A stretch of DNA of 49,196 nucleotides from Acidimicrobiia bacterium (GTDB lineage Bacteria; Actinomycetota; Acidimicrobiia; Spongiisociales; UBA11373), in the NCBI GenBank assembly GCA_016932695.1, contig JAFGCH010000068.1, forward strand, positions 1-49,196, read 5' to 3'. The notes below the pieces were generated by a model, which saw only the letters and a list, made by a program, of their open reading frames with translations, was not told the origin of the DNA and did no database searches. Position numbers and translations under genes: made by a program. Below, piece after piece: positions 24,524 to 34,772 of this stretch (positions are counted from its first letter, which is position 1; each line of letters opens with the position of its first letter).

Positions 24524-25297
24524 CTACAGCAATCCCCGCCCCGCCAGGATCTCGCAGACCCTGGAGGCGATGTCGTCGAGGCCGCCGGCGATCATCTCGG
24601 CGCGCTCGGCCACCTCAGGCTTCTTCATCTCCACGACCCGCAGCGGCAAGGCCCCAGGCGGAGAACCCGCAACCGTCTCAATGGTGCCCGAAGTCATTGC
24701 CGCCCGGACCTTGGCGATGGGCACATATCGCGGGGGCTTTTCGGCCCCTTGGATACCGACCACCGCCGGAAGGTCGAGTTCGAAGCTGCCCCGCACCCCG
24801 CCCGGGTACTCGCGCAGGCACCGGCCCATCCCTCCGGGGTGCACGTCGAGGCCGGTCACGATCCCGACGTAGGGCAGCCCCAGCTGGTGAGCCACCAGCG
24901 GCCCCACCAGGCCGTCGAGATCATCGATGGCCTGGCACCCGGTCAGGATCAGGTCCACCGGGAGCAGACCGGCGACGGACGACAGGGCCGCAGCGACCGT
25001 GACCGTGGCCTCTGCAGACCCGACGCCCTCCTCCAGGCCGGTGACCTTCACCACCCGGTCGGCGCCTCTCGCCAAGGCGGTATACAGCACATCGTCGACC
25101 TCGGGAGCATCCGGGGCGACGACCGTGACCGTCCCCTGATGGCGCTCCTTGAGGATCAGCGCCTGCTCGAGGGCGTTCTCATCACGCTCGTTGATGATGA
25201 GCCGCAGGAAGTCGCGGCTGAGAGAAGCGCCGTCACCGGCGACCTCCAGCTCCTCGACAACGTCGGGCACCATCTTGAGGAGTACCAGTGTCTTCAT
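24524..25297 (-). CDS. etfB: Electron transfer flavoprotein beta subunit
   Basis: A 257-residue subunit with the family's nucleotide-binding features: LLKMVPDVVEELEV at the N-terminus, INERDENALEQALILKE, the TGCQAIDDLDGLVGPLVAHQLGLPYVG segment, and PAVVGIQGAEKPPRYVPIAKV near residue 180. It forms the EtfAB heterodimer. The stop is 8 nt before the etfA ATG. The 49-nt gap upstream holds a GA/GC-rich repeat-like stretch and a GAGGAGG some 13 nt before the ATG, a rather long spacing. Confidence 0.94.
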   Translation of the reverse strand: MKTLVLLKMVPDVVEELEVAGDGASLSRDFLRLIINERDENALEQALILKERHQGTVTVVAPDAPEVDDVLYTALARGADRVVKVTGLEEGVGSAEATVTVAAALSSVAGLLPVDLILTGCQAIDDLDGLVGPLVAHQLGLPYVGIVTGLDVHPGGMGRCLREYPGGVRGSFELDLPAVVGIQGAEKPPRYVPIAKVRAAMTSGTIETVAGSPPGALPLRVVEMKKPEVAERAEMIAGGLDDIASRVCEILAGRGLL

Positions 25298-25346
25298 GGC
25301 GCCTTGCCGCCCTCCTCGCTCGCTGCTCGCTCGGTTCGCCGCGCCA

Positions 25347-26546
25347 TCAGTCCGCCAGGGCCTCGGCGACCAATTCCATGACGTCGCGGACGACCATGCG
25401 GTCGTCGCCTCCCAACACCTTCAGGGAGTCCTCGAACCGGGGCACCTCGTACGGGCAGGAGACGGCCAGCACGTCGGCGCCGGTGGCCAAGGCCTCCTCC
25501 ACCCGGCGGTCCGACAGGCGGGGGTAACCCTTGGCCTTGTAGAAGGTGTCGAGCCACATGCCGCCCCCGCCCCCGCCGCAGCAGATGGTGTTGTCCCGGT
25601 TGTGGGTCATCTCCACCAGGCTCACCCCGGGCAGGGCGTCGAGGATGCGTCGCGGCTCGTCGTGCATGTGGTTGTGCCGCCCCAGCACGCAGGAGTCGTG
25701 GTAGGTGATCTTGTACCCGAGATCCTTGGTGAGCAGGGGCCGCAAAGCGTCAAGCCGCGCCGCCACGAAAGGCGTCGTGTGATCCACCGGCCGGCTCAGG
25801 CCGAGGGCCGGGTACACGTAGGCGAGGGCGTCGAAAGCGTGCGGGTCGCAGGTCAATAGCGAGCCGAACTCGTACTTGGCGTAGGTGGCCGCGTTCTGCT
25901 CCCTGAGGGTGTCGAAGAGCCCCTTCTCCCCGACCAGGCGGGCGCACTCCCCGACGCACTTCTCCTCGTTGCCCAGGATGGCGAAGTCGACTCCCAGGGC
26001 ATGAAGGATACGAGCGGTGGCCCGGGCATTGTCCTGGCCCCGGGGGTAGTAGGCGGTGTAGCACTCCACGATCCACAGCACGTCCACCGGCCGGCCCAGG
26101 TCGCGCAGGATGGGCACCGGCACCCCGGCGCTCTCGACCCAAGCGGCGCGCTTGCGGGGCGACTCCCCCATAGGGTTGCCGTAGCGCATGGTGTTGGCCA
26201 GGGCACTCTGCAGCTCGGCGGGCACCTCGGGCAGGCGGAGCAGCACCTGCTCCTTGACCGCCGGGAGCAGCACGTCGGTGAGACGCAGCCCCCGCGGGCA
26301 CTTCGCCCAGCAGTCGTAGCAGGTGACGCAGGTGAGGAGGTCGTCCGTAGAGAGGACCTCCTCAATGAACCCCTCCCGCAGCATGCCGATGAGCCGCCGC
26401 GGCGTGTAGCGCATGAAGTCGCCGTAGGGGCAGGTGCCGGCACAGGTGCCGCACTGAATACAGCTCAGCAACTCTCTCCCCGCCGGCGTGGCCAGAAGGC
26501 CGTCGAGCGTGAGGTCGGGGATCTCCAGCACGGACGCCTGAGCCAT
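25347..26546 (-). CDS. Soluble HdrD-like (HdrC-HdrB fusion) iron-sulfur oxidoreductase
   Basis: A 399-residue protein with an HdrC-like N-terminus holding two [4Fe-4S] motifs (C29-x2-C-x2-C-x3-CP and C73-x2-C-x2-C-x3-CP). Two CCG-type regions follow, both with Cys retained: ECYTAYYPRG with EEKCVGECARLVGEKGLF, and DSCVLGRH with TICCGGGGGG and SCPYEVP. No membrane helices. In Hdr complexes this module receives electrons from HdrA and holds non-cubane clusters that cleave disulfides. It overlaps the MarR stop by one base (TGATG) and heads the structural genes. Its substrate is unknown; acting as the HdrBC equivalent of this system is inference. Confidence 0.9.
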   Translation of the reverse strand: MAQASVLEIPDLTLDGLLATPAGRELLSCIQCGTCAGTCPYGDFMRYTPRRLIGMLREGFIEEVLSTDDLLTCVTCYDCWAKCPRGLRLTDVLLPAVKEQVLLRLPEVPAELQSALANTMRYGNPMGESPRKRAAWVESAGVPVPILRDLGRPVDVLWIVECYTAYYPRGQDNARATARILHALGVDFAILGNEEKCVGECARLVGEKGLFDTLREQNAATYAKYEFGSLLTCDPHAFDALAYVYPALGLSRPVDHTTPFVAARLDALRPLLTKDLGYKITYHDSCVLGRHNHMHDEPRRILDALPGVSLVEMTHNRDNTICCGGGGGGMWLDTFYKAKGYPRLSDRRVEEALATGADVLAVSCPYEVPRFEDSLKVLGGDDRMVVRDVMELVAEALAD

Positions 26547-27184
26547 CAGCCATTCCCTCCTGTGGTCGTTTCAATCTGCGTGCTGCTGCGGCCGGGCCGG
26601 GGGGAACTCCCCGTACTGGAGCGCGTCGGGCCAAGGTGCCGATAGCACCGGCGGTCACTCAGCATCCGCAAGAGGCAATCGTCCCTGAGGTAGAGGCCGC
26701 AGCGGAAGCACACTCGATCGGGATCCCGGCTTGCCGCCGAGAGCGAGACGGACAGACGATCGAGGCCCTCGGCGAGATCGCGCAGCCGGCCGACCCCAAC
26801 TTCCGCCAACAGGCCCAGCAACATCTCGCTGGCGCGAGCATCGAACTCATCCAGCAGCCGTTCGGCCTCATCGGTTATCGAGACCTCGGTGGCCCTCCGG
26901 TCGCCGGGCGATTCCGCCCGGCTCAGGAGCCCCCCGCGCACCAGACGGTCGACGGCCTTGCTCGCCGCCGCGTTGCTGATGCCGAGGAAGGCGGCCACAT
27001 CCCCGATGGTGAGATGCCCTTGTCTCTCCACCAGGCGCAGCAGCTTCAGTTGGGTGAAGGTGAGACGGTCTCCGGCCACCTCGCCGAGTTCGGCGGCCAG
27101 TACTTCGGCAGATGCCGTGGTGAAGATCGTGGCGCTCGCGAGGAGACCGTTTATCGCCTCGAGGGCCTCGACTCGCCCTGCCAC
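26546..27184 (-). CDS. MarR family regulator with a Cys-rich C-terminal tail
   Basis: 212 residues from GTG at 27184. The winged helix is clear: LTFTQLKLLRLVERQGHLTIGDVAAFLGISNAAASKAVDRLVRGGLL, then the wing RAESPGDRRATEVSITDEAERLL. Beyond the dimerisation helices comes an unusual tail with C159-x2-C162-x7-C170-x9-C180-x2-H183, suited to zinc, an FeS cluster or thiol switching, followed by a Ser/Thr/Pro-rich end. It is the first gene of the hydrogenase/Etf operon, and its stop is fused to the next start (TGATG). Redox-responsive autoregulation is inferred from tail and position. Confidence 0.85.
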   Translation of the reverse strand: MAGRVEALEAINGLLASATIFTTASAEVLAAELGEVAGDRLTFTQLKLLRLVERQGHLTIGDVAAFLGISNAAASKAVDRLVRGGLLSRAESPGDRRATEVSITDEAERLLDEFDARASEMLLGLLAEVGVGRLRDLAEGLDRLSVSLSAASRDPDRVCFRCGLYLRDDCLLRMLSDRRCYRHLGPTRSSTGSSPRPGRSSTQIETTTGGNG

Positions 27185-27227
27185 GGAACACCCGCCCTTC
27201 GGTTTCGGCGGACTACTCGCAACTCTG

Positions 27228-27259
27228 TTGATATTAAACCGGGTTGACCAATGCCGCAA
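27228..27259 (-). promoter_or_regulatory. Candidate promoter and operator of the MarR-Etf-Hdr-Mvh operon
   Basis: Minus-strand TAATAT (27231-27236) is 17 nt from TTGCGG (27254-27259). The -10 lies inside TTGATATTAA (27228-27237), an 8-of-10 palindrome and the most AT-rich spot nearby, which suits binding by the operon's own MarR protein. Confidence 0.45.
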
Positions 27260-27313
27260 CGCGGCCCGGGGAACTGAATGAGGGCTCTCAGAATCGACGG
27301 CGAGACGCCGCGG

Positions 27314-28231
27314 TCACCGGGCCAAGGCGAGCACCAGCGCCTCCTCCACCCGGGGATGGAGGAAACGGAACCCGTCGGCTTCCAGTCGCTCGGGGTATGC
27401 CGCCTGGCTGTCGAAGAGGAGCGTGTCGGCCAGCCCCCGGCCCAGCAAGAGCCGGGGGACGAAACGCGGGATGCGCAGCCGGACCGGCCGGCGCAGCGCC
27501 CGGCCTACCGCCCTGACGAAGCGCTTGTTGTCCACCGGCTCGGGGGAGGTCAGGTTCACCGGGCCGGCGAGGCCGCTGCCGAGGAGGTGGACGATGGCGC
27601 GCACCTCGTCTTCAAGGCTGATCCAGGGCCACACCTGCGTGCCGTCGCCCAGCCACCCGCCCAACCCCCACCGATAAGGGCTCAGCCAGGCCGGCCCCAG
27701 GGGGGCCAGGAGGCGCGCCAGGGCGCCGCCCGCCCGGGAGAGCACCACCCCACTGCGCAGCAGGACCACCCGCGTACCCGCCGCCGCCGCCGGGGCGGTG
27801 GCCCCCTCCCAGGCGAGGCACAGCTCCGGGAAGAACCCCGTTCCCGGGGCGCTGTCCTCGGTGAGCCTCTCCCCGGGCCGGTGCCCGTAGTACCCGACTG
27901 CCGAAGCGCTGAGCAGCACCGCCGGAGGCCGCCTCAGCCCGGCCAGGGTGCTTGCCAGCAGCGCCGTGGAGCCCACCCGGCTGTCCCAGATCAGCCGCCG
28001 CTCGGCATCATCCCAGCGGTGCTCCCCGATGCCCCGCCCGGCGAGGTTGACTACGGCATCGACCCCTTCCAGAGCCTCGCCGTCGAAGGACCCCGCCTCT
28101 GGATCCCACGGGATCCCGGCCGCCGCGGCCCCGGGCCGCACCAGGCGCTCCACCCGGTGGCCCGCTTCCTGGAGCGCAGACACCAATGCCGAACCGATGA
28201 GCCCGCTTGCCCCCGCCACCGCAATATGCAT
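27314..28231 (-). CDS. TIGR01777 family NAD(P)-binding epimerase-like protein
   Basis: A 305-residue extended-SDR protein of the TIGR01777/SulA-like family. The Rossmann start is MHIAVAGASGLIGSALVSAL (residues 1-20), followed by VDAVVNLAGRGIGEHRW, SASAVGYYGHRPGERLTED and LRSGVVLSRAGGALARL. The C-terminal DUF1731-type piece (RIPRFVPRLLLGRGLADTLLFDSQAAYPERLE) completes the family layout. The reaction is unknown. ATG at 28231 has AGGAGGGG 7 nt upstream, and a TAGCCT hexamer about 30 nt before the ATG may be its promoter. The long open frame upstream of this start is antisense noise. Confidence 0.9.
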   Translation of the reverse strand: MHIAVAGASGLIGSALVSALQEAGHRVERLVRPGAAAAGIPWDPEAGSFDGEALEGVDAVVNLAGRGIGEHRWDDAERRLIWDSRVGSTALLASTLAGLRRPPAVLLSASAVGYYGHRPGERLTEDSAPGTGFFPELCLAWEGATAPAAAAGTRVVLLRSGVVLSRAGGALARLLAPLGPAWLSPYRWGLGGWLGDGTQVWPWISLEDEVRAIVHLLGSGLAGPVNLTSPEPVDNKRFVRAVGRALRRPVRLRIPRFVPRLLLGRGLADTLLFDSQAAYPERLEADGFRFLHPRVEEALVLALAR

Positions 28232-28257
28232 TCCGCCCCTCCTCTTCCAGCCGCAGG

Positions 28258-28920
28258 CTAGGAGGCCGAGCTCCCGTAGGCCCGCTGCAGCGCCTCGGCC
28301 ACCCGGCGGGCCCACTCGGCGGTCATGGAGCCCAACGGATCCGGGACGCGGGCGAAGTCCGCCGGGTAGAGGGGATCGCCCACCTCCACGTGAATGGGTC
28401 GGCGGCTCACCCGGGCGGTACCCCGGCCCATGGCCTCCTCGGAGCCGGCCACGGCCACCGGTAGGAGAGGCACCCCGGCGCGGCGCGCCAGCCAGGCTGC
28501 CCCTCTCTTGGGCCGAGCCTCCCCCCATACCCACACCCGCATCCCCTCCGGGTACAGGCCCACGGTGCCTCCCGCGGCCAGTTCGGCCAGGGCGAGACGG
28601 AGGGCACCCACCGGGGCCCGCGAGCGCGACATGGGGATGGCCCCCAACCAGAAAGTGAGCCGGTCGAAGAACTCCGAACGCCCGTACAACTCGTCCACCG
28701 CCAGATACCGAATGGGCCGGCCCACGGCAAGGGAGACCATCACCGGGTCGAGGTGCGAGAAGTGGTTGGCTGCCACCACCAGCGGGCCCGGGGGCACCCG
28801 TTCCGTCCCGGCGTAGCTGAAGGGGAAGTAGCGGGCGCCGATGAAGCGCAAGACGGGGCTGACCGCCCGCCACGCGGTATAACCCCCCCAGGGGAAGCCG
28901 GGGCTAAGCCGCGGTTCCAA
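28258..28920 (-). CDS. PlsC-type 1-acylglycerol-3-phosphate acyltransferase
   Basis: About 220 residues of the lysophospholipid acyltransferase family. Motif I is NHFSHLDP (H-x4-D), and GAIPMSRSR, LYPEGMR (motif III; the usual EGTR is EGMR) and GVPLLPVAVAGSEEA (motif IV) follow. Such enzymes acylate lysophosphatidic acid or related lipids at the inner membrane face. The start is uncertain; TTG at 28920, overlapping the holB end by 17 nt, keeps the expected N-terminus (PWGGYTAWRAVSPVLRFIGA). No Shine-Dalgarno is obvious, so coupling to holB is likely. Confidence 0.85.
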   Translation of the reverse strand: MEPRLSPGFPWGGYTAWRAVSPVLRFIGARYFPFSYAGTERVPPGPLVVAANHFSHLDPVMVSLAVGRPIRYLAVDELYGRSEFFDRLTFWLGAIPMSRSRAPVGALRLALAELAAGGTVGLYPEGMRVWVWGEARPKRGAAWLARRAGVPLLPVAVAGSEEAMGRGTARVSRRPIHVEVGDPLYPADFARVPDPLGSMTAEWARRVAEALQRAYGSSAS

Positions 28921-29971
28921 GGTCGGCAAACAACGCGGCGAAGGCGAGCTCCGGCCGCTGGTTGGCATGCAGGGCGGCCACCGCCTCCAGCACCCGACCG
29001 GCCGCGGACACCGCCGCGGCCGGCGTGAGGGCGGTGAGGGAAACCGGGGGGACATCGCGGTTGCGCACCTCGGCGCCCAGCTGGGCGGCGGCGGCATCCC
29101 GGTACCACGAGGCCAGGATCTCCAGGCCGGTGGTGTGCAACGCGGCGGCGGCCCGCCGGCGCTCCCGCTCCTGGCGCTCCTTGACGGCCCGGCCCAGGGC
29201 ACCCTCGGCCTCCACCTGGTCGCGCTCGAAGCGGTGCCGCTGGTCGAGCGCATCGAGCAGCGGCTCGGCCGCGGCGACCAGCTCCTCGGCCAGCCGAAAG
29301 GCACCCCCCGGCTGCGACCCGACTCGCCCCGGCACCGAGAGCCAGGCCCGGCGGAAGGCGGCCACCTGGGGCTGGGTGGCCAGCATCAGCGCCAGGCCGG
29401 GACGGCCGCCGGAGGCGACGGCAGCGTGGTGCGCCTGCTCGGGGTCCACTCCCCGCTCCACCAGCGCCGCTGCTACCTCTTCGTCGGTAACCCTCCCGAA
29501 GAAGATGGTGCGGCAGCGGCTGGCGACGGTGGGCGGCAGATCGTGCTCCGCCTCGGCCACCAGGATGAAGACGGTGGTGGGGCTCGGCTCCTCGAGAGTC
29601 TTCAGCAGCGCGCTGGCTGCCTCGTCGGTCATCACCCCGGCTTCCTCGAAGAGCACCACCTTCCGCTCCCCCTCGACGGGGGCGAGCACCGCCCGGGCCA
29701 CGGTCGAGCGGGCTTGGTCCACAGTGAGGGAAGTCCGCCCGTCGGGCTCCACCAGGGACAGGTCGGGATGAGTCCCCGCGACCACCCGCCGCAGGCAGCC
29801 GGAGTCGGCCCCGGGGCAGAGCAGCAGGCCGGCGAAACGCCGGGCCAGGGTGGCCTTGCCCACACTGGCAGGGCCGACGAAGAGGTAGGCCTGGGAGGGA
29901 GAGGCCGCCTCGGCCTCGAGTAGCCCCACGAGGGCCCGGTGGCCGACCACCCCGGCGAAAGAGCTCACCAT
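28904..29971 (-). CDS. holB: DNA polymerase III delta' subunit
   Basis: A 355-residue clamp-loader subunit. GPASVGKATLARRF near residue 33 is a Walker A remnant with Ala in place of the Thr/Ser, as expected for a subunit that does not hydrolyse ATP. The SRC arginine-finger motif (ASRCRTI) is intact, with LLKTLEEPSPTTVFILVAE before it. The zinc module is reduced: only CPGADSGC remains of the usual four Cys. The start overlaps the tmk stop (ATGGTGA). The tmk-holB pair is conserved in many bacteria. Confidence 0.92.
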   Translation of the reverse strand: MVSSFAGVVGHRALVGLLEAEAASPSQAYLFVGPASVGKATLARRFAGLLLCPGADSGCLRRVVAGTHPDLSLVEPDGRTSLTVDQARSTVARAVLAPVEGERKVVLFEEAGVMTDEAASALLKTLEEPSPTTVFILVAEAEHDLPPTVASRCRTIFFGRVTDEEVAAALVERGVDPEQAHHAAVASGGRPGLALMLATQPQVAAFRRAWLSVPGRVGSQPGGAFRLAEELVAAAEPLLDALDQRHRFERDQVEAEGALGRAVKERQERERRRAAAALHTTGLEILASWYRDAAAAQLGAEVRNRDVPPVSLTALTPAAAVSAAGRVLEAVAALHANQRPELAFAALFADLGTAA

Positions 29972-30570
29972 CGGCGCAGCACCTCCGCTTCCGCCGCCGC
30001 GACCACCGCATCGAAGGACGCCGAGGCGTCGACCACCACAAAGCGCTCCGCCTCGGCGGCGGCCAGCCGGTCGTACGCCTCCGCCACCCGCACCTGCAGG
30101 CCCAAGCCGGCGGTGCTGATGCGGTCGGCGCCGTCTTCGCGAGCCAGGCCCCGCTCCGGATCGAGGCGGAGCAGCACCACCGTCTCCGGCCACACTCCGC
30201 CCAGGCCGGCCTCGTTCACCATCCGCACTGTCTCGATTCCGAGGCCGCGGGCCCCGCCCTGGTAGGCCAGGGAGGAGTAGACGCTGCGGTCGCTGACCAC
30301 CGCTCGCCCGGCAGCCAGGGCGGGCCCGACCACCTCGGAGGCCAGCTGGGAGCGGGCGGCGGCGAACAGCAGAGCTTCGGCCCAGTCGGCCACATCGCCC
30401 CCCAGGCCCAGCAGGATCCTCCTGATGGCCTCGCCGGTGGGGGTGCCTCCGGGCTCACGGACGGTGAGGATGTCGAAGCCGCGGCCGGCCAGGCGCTCGG
30501 CCACCCGGGCGGCCACGGTCGTCTTGCCCGCCCCGTCCACTCCCTCGAAGGCGGCGTAGCGGCGGGTCAC
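29965..30570 (-). CDS. tmk: Thymidylate kinase
   Basis: Phosphorylates dTMP to dTDP. The 201 residues show the P-loop FEGVDGAGKTT (residues ~8-18), the DR motif SDRSVYSSLAYQGGARGLG, and REPGGTPTGEAIRRILL for dTMP binding. The LID region (LDPERGLAREDGADRI) carries several Arg. GTG at 30570 overlaps the MFS stop as GTGA. It lies between topA/MFS and holB, a common actinobacterial arrangement. Confidence 0.94.
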   Translation of the reverse strand: MTRRYAAFEGVDGAGKTTVAARVAERLAGRGFDILTVREPGGTPTGEAIRRILLGLGGDVADWAEALLFAAARSQLASEVVGPALAAGRAVVSDRSVYSSLAYQGGARGLGIETVRMVNEAGLGGVWPETVVLLRLDPERGLAREDGADRISTAGLGLQVRVAEAYDRLAAAEAERFVVVDASASFDAVVAAAEAEVLRRW

Positions 30571-32009
30571 CGGCCCCCCTCTTCGGAAGGAGGCGCCGGG
30601 TCGGGCGCCGTCTCGCCCGAGCCGACCAGGCCGTTCATCTCCTCCGTCAGCTGCTCGCCCGCCGTGGAGCGCCGGTAGCTGCGGAAGGCCGAGGTAACCG
30701 CCTCGAGAGTGGATCGCCGATCGGCGTGGCCCAGAGCGACCAGGATGCGGCGCACCCGCCACAGGGTGGCGAGCCCGGCCAGGAAGATCAGGCCCCCGCC
30801 GAGGATCGGCACGACCCTCATACCTTCGGAGAGCAGGCCGGGGATGACCCCGTCGAAGAGGCCGGAGAGCGGCAGGGCCACCGTCATGGATAGCAGCAGG
30901 CCGATGCGCATCAGGCTGAAGAGGGCAGCGAAAGTGCGCCCCCGCACCTCGTCGACCACCTGCTCGTGGAGGTGAGAGAAGCCCAGCACATAGGCGCCGC
31001 CGGTGCCGAAGCCCATGGCGGCGATCCACGCCGCCCCCCCGAACAGAGTGCGTACTAGGCCTGCCGAGGCGAGAGAGAGACCGGTGATCAGCAGTGCCAG
31101 GGAGAACACCACGTCCTTGTGCACGATGCGCGAGCCGAACACCGTCACCAGCACGATTCCCAGGGCCGTCCCCAGGCCGAAGGCGGTCAGCAGGGCGGGG
31201 AAGCCGGTGGGCCCGGTCTGCAGGACGTCGGTGGCAAAGGGCTTGCCGATCACGATGATGATCCCGCCGCCCGCCAGAGCCACGCCCATGGCCCCCACCA
31301 CCAGGCGCACCCGCGGGTGGGTGACCACGAACACCACCCCGTCGCGCAGATCCCGCAGCGGGGCCATGAGGTTGAGCCGACCGCTGCGGCGGCGGCGCTC
31401 GGGGAGGTCGTGACCCGCCAGGGGGATGGTCCAGATGATGGCCGCCGAGACCAGAAAGGTCCCGGCATCCACCATGAAGGCCAGGCCCTCGGCGGTGTCG
31501 GTGATCCTCTCGCTGAAGGGCGCCAACGCCAGGAAGAGGAGGGCACCCAGCGGGAAGGTGCCGTAGGCCGCACTCAGCGAGAGGCTGTTGGCCTGCACCA
31601 GTTCGTTGCGCTGCACCAAGTTGGGGACGCTCGATTCCCGGGCCGGCTGAAAGACGAGGGTCAAGCCCTCCATGGCCAGGTTCACCAGGACCAAGTACTG
31701 GATGCTGTCGGCGAACACCAGGCTGAACACGAGGGCCGCCCGTCCCACCTCCACGACCACCATGGCGTACTTGCGATTGACCCGATCGGCGATCACCCCG
31801 CCGAGAGCGGCGAAGAACAAGCCGGGGAGGATGCGAGACACCAGCGCCAGCACTATGCCGCTGCCCCCGGCCAGCTCGTCGGCCAGGGAGAGGGTGGCCA
31901 GGATGGCCACCCAGTCGCCGGTGCTGCTGATCAGCCCCGACTTCCAGAGACGGGCGAAGGGCCCCGACTTCATCAGGGCCCAAGTGCTGCGCGGAGGCGC
32001 CTCGGTCAC
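30567..32009 (-). CDS. MFS transporter
   Basis: A 480-residue integral membrane protein with about 12 hydrophobic segments. The A-motif-like loop after helix 2 reads GGVIADRVNRKYAM, and QPARESSVPNLVQRNELVQANSL is typical of the MFS_3/enterobactin-exporter-like group often found between topA and tmk in actinobacteria. The C-terminal about 60 residues are hydrophilic and extend into the cytosol. Substrate unknown. The GTG start at 32009 is 6 nt after TGATACGCT, an extended -10, so the mRNA may be leaderless. Confidence 0.88.
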   Translation of the reverse strand: MTEAPPRSTWALMKSGPFARLWKSGLISSTGDWVAILATLSLADELAGGSGIVLALVSRILPGLFFAALGGVIADRVNRKYAMVVVEVGRAALVFSLVFADSIQYLVLVNLAMEGLTLVFQPARESSVPNLVQRNELVQANSLSLSAAYGTFPLGALLFLALAPFSERITDTAEGLAFMVDAGTFLVSAAIIWTIPLAGHDLPERRRRSGRLNLMAPLRDLRDGVVFVVTHPRVRLVVGAMGVALAGGGIIIVIGKPFATDVLQTGPTGFPALLTAFGLGTALGIVLVTVFGSRIVHKDVVFSLALLITGLSLASAGLVRTLFGGAAWIAAMGFGTGGAYVLGFSHLHEQVVDEVRGRTFAALFSLMRIGLLLSMTVALPLSGLFDGVIPGLLSEGMRVVPILGGGLIFLAGLATLWRVRRILVALGHADRRSTLEAVTSAFRSYRRSTAGEQLTEEMNGLVGSGETAPDPAPPSEEGGR

Positions 32010-32015
32010 GCCGAG

Positions 32016-32021
32016 AGCGTA
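32016..32021 (-). promoter_or_regulatory. Candidate extended -10 of the MFS-tmk-holB-plsC run
   Basis: TACGCT preceded by TGA (TGn extension) on the minus strand, 6 nt before the GTG start. Confidence 0.5.
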
Positions 32022-32065
32022 TCAGAGGCCGCCGACCTGCCTCCCGAGCCCCCGGCCGCCGCGGC

Positions 32066-34690
<2,625 letters not shown>

Positions 34691-34742
34691 GTGGACCTCA
34701 TCCGACGGCGACCAGCCACCGCGGTGACGGGGGAACGCCGTG

Positions 34743-34772
34743 AGGATGAACCAAACGGGGGCGCTATGTCAA
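34743..34772 (-). promoter_or_regulatory. Candidate topA promoter
   Basis: A perfect minus-strand -35 TTGACA (34767-34772), overlapping the glycosyltransferase stop, lies 17-18 nt before TCATCC/CATCCT. The leader to the topA ATG is about 45 nt. Confidence 0.5.

Noticed and set aside
25298-25346. GAGCGAGC-like repetition between etfB and the HdrD-like gene, considered as a repeat or CRISPR remnant
   Set aside because: Only a few short imperfect units in 49 nt, with no spacers; more likely GC-rich linker containing the etfB ribosome binding site.
15819-27184. Reading the Hdr-Mvh genes as a methanogen-type heterodisulfide reductase acquired from archaea
   Set aside because: Base composition and coupling look like the neighbours, canonical HdrB/HdrC genes are absent, and the ETF/EMO genes point to a bacterial system; recent archaeal transfer is not supported by what can be seen.
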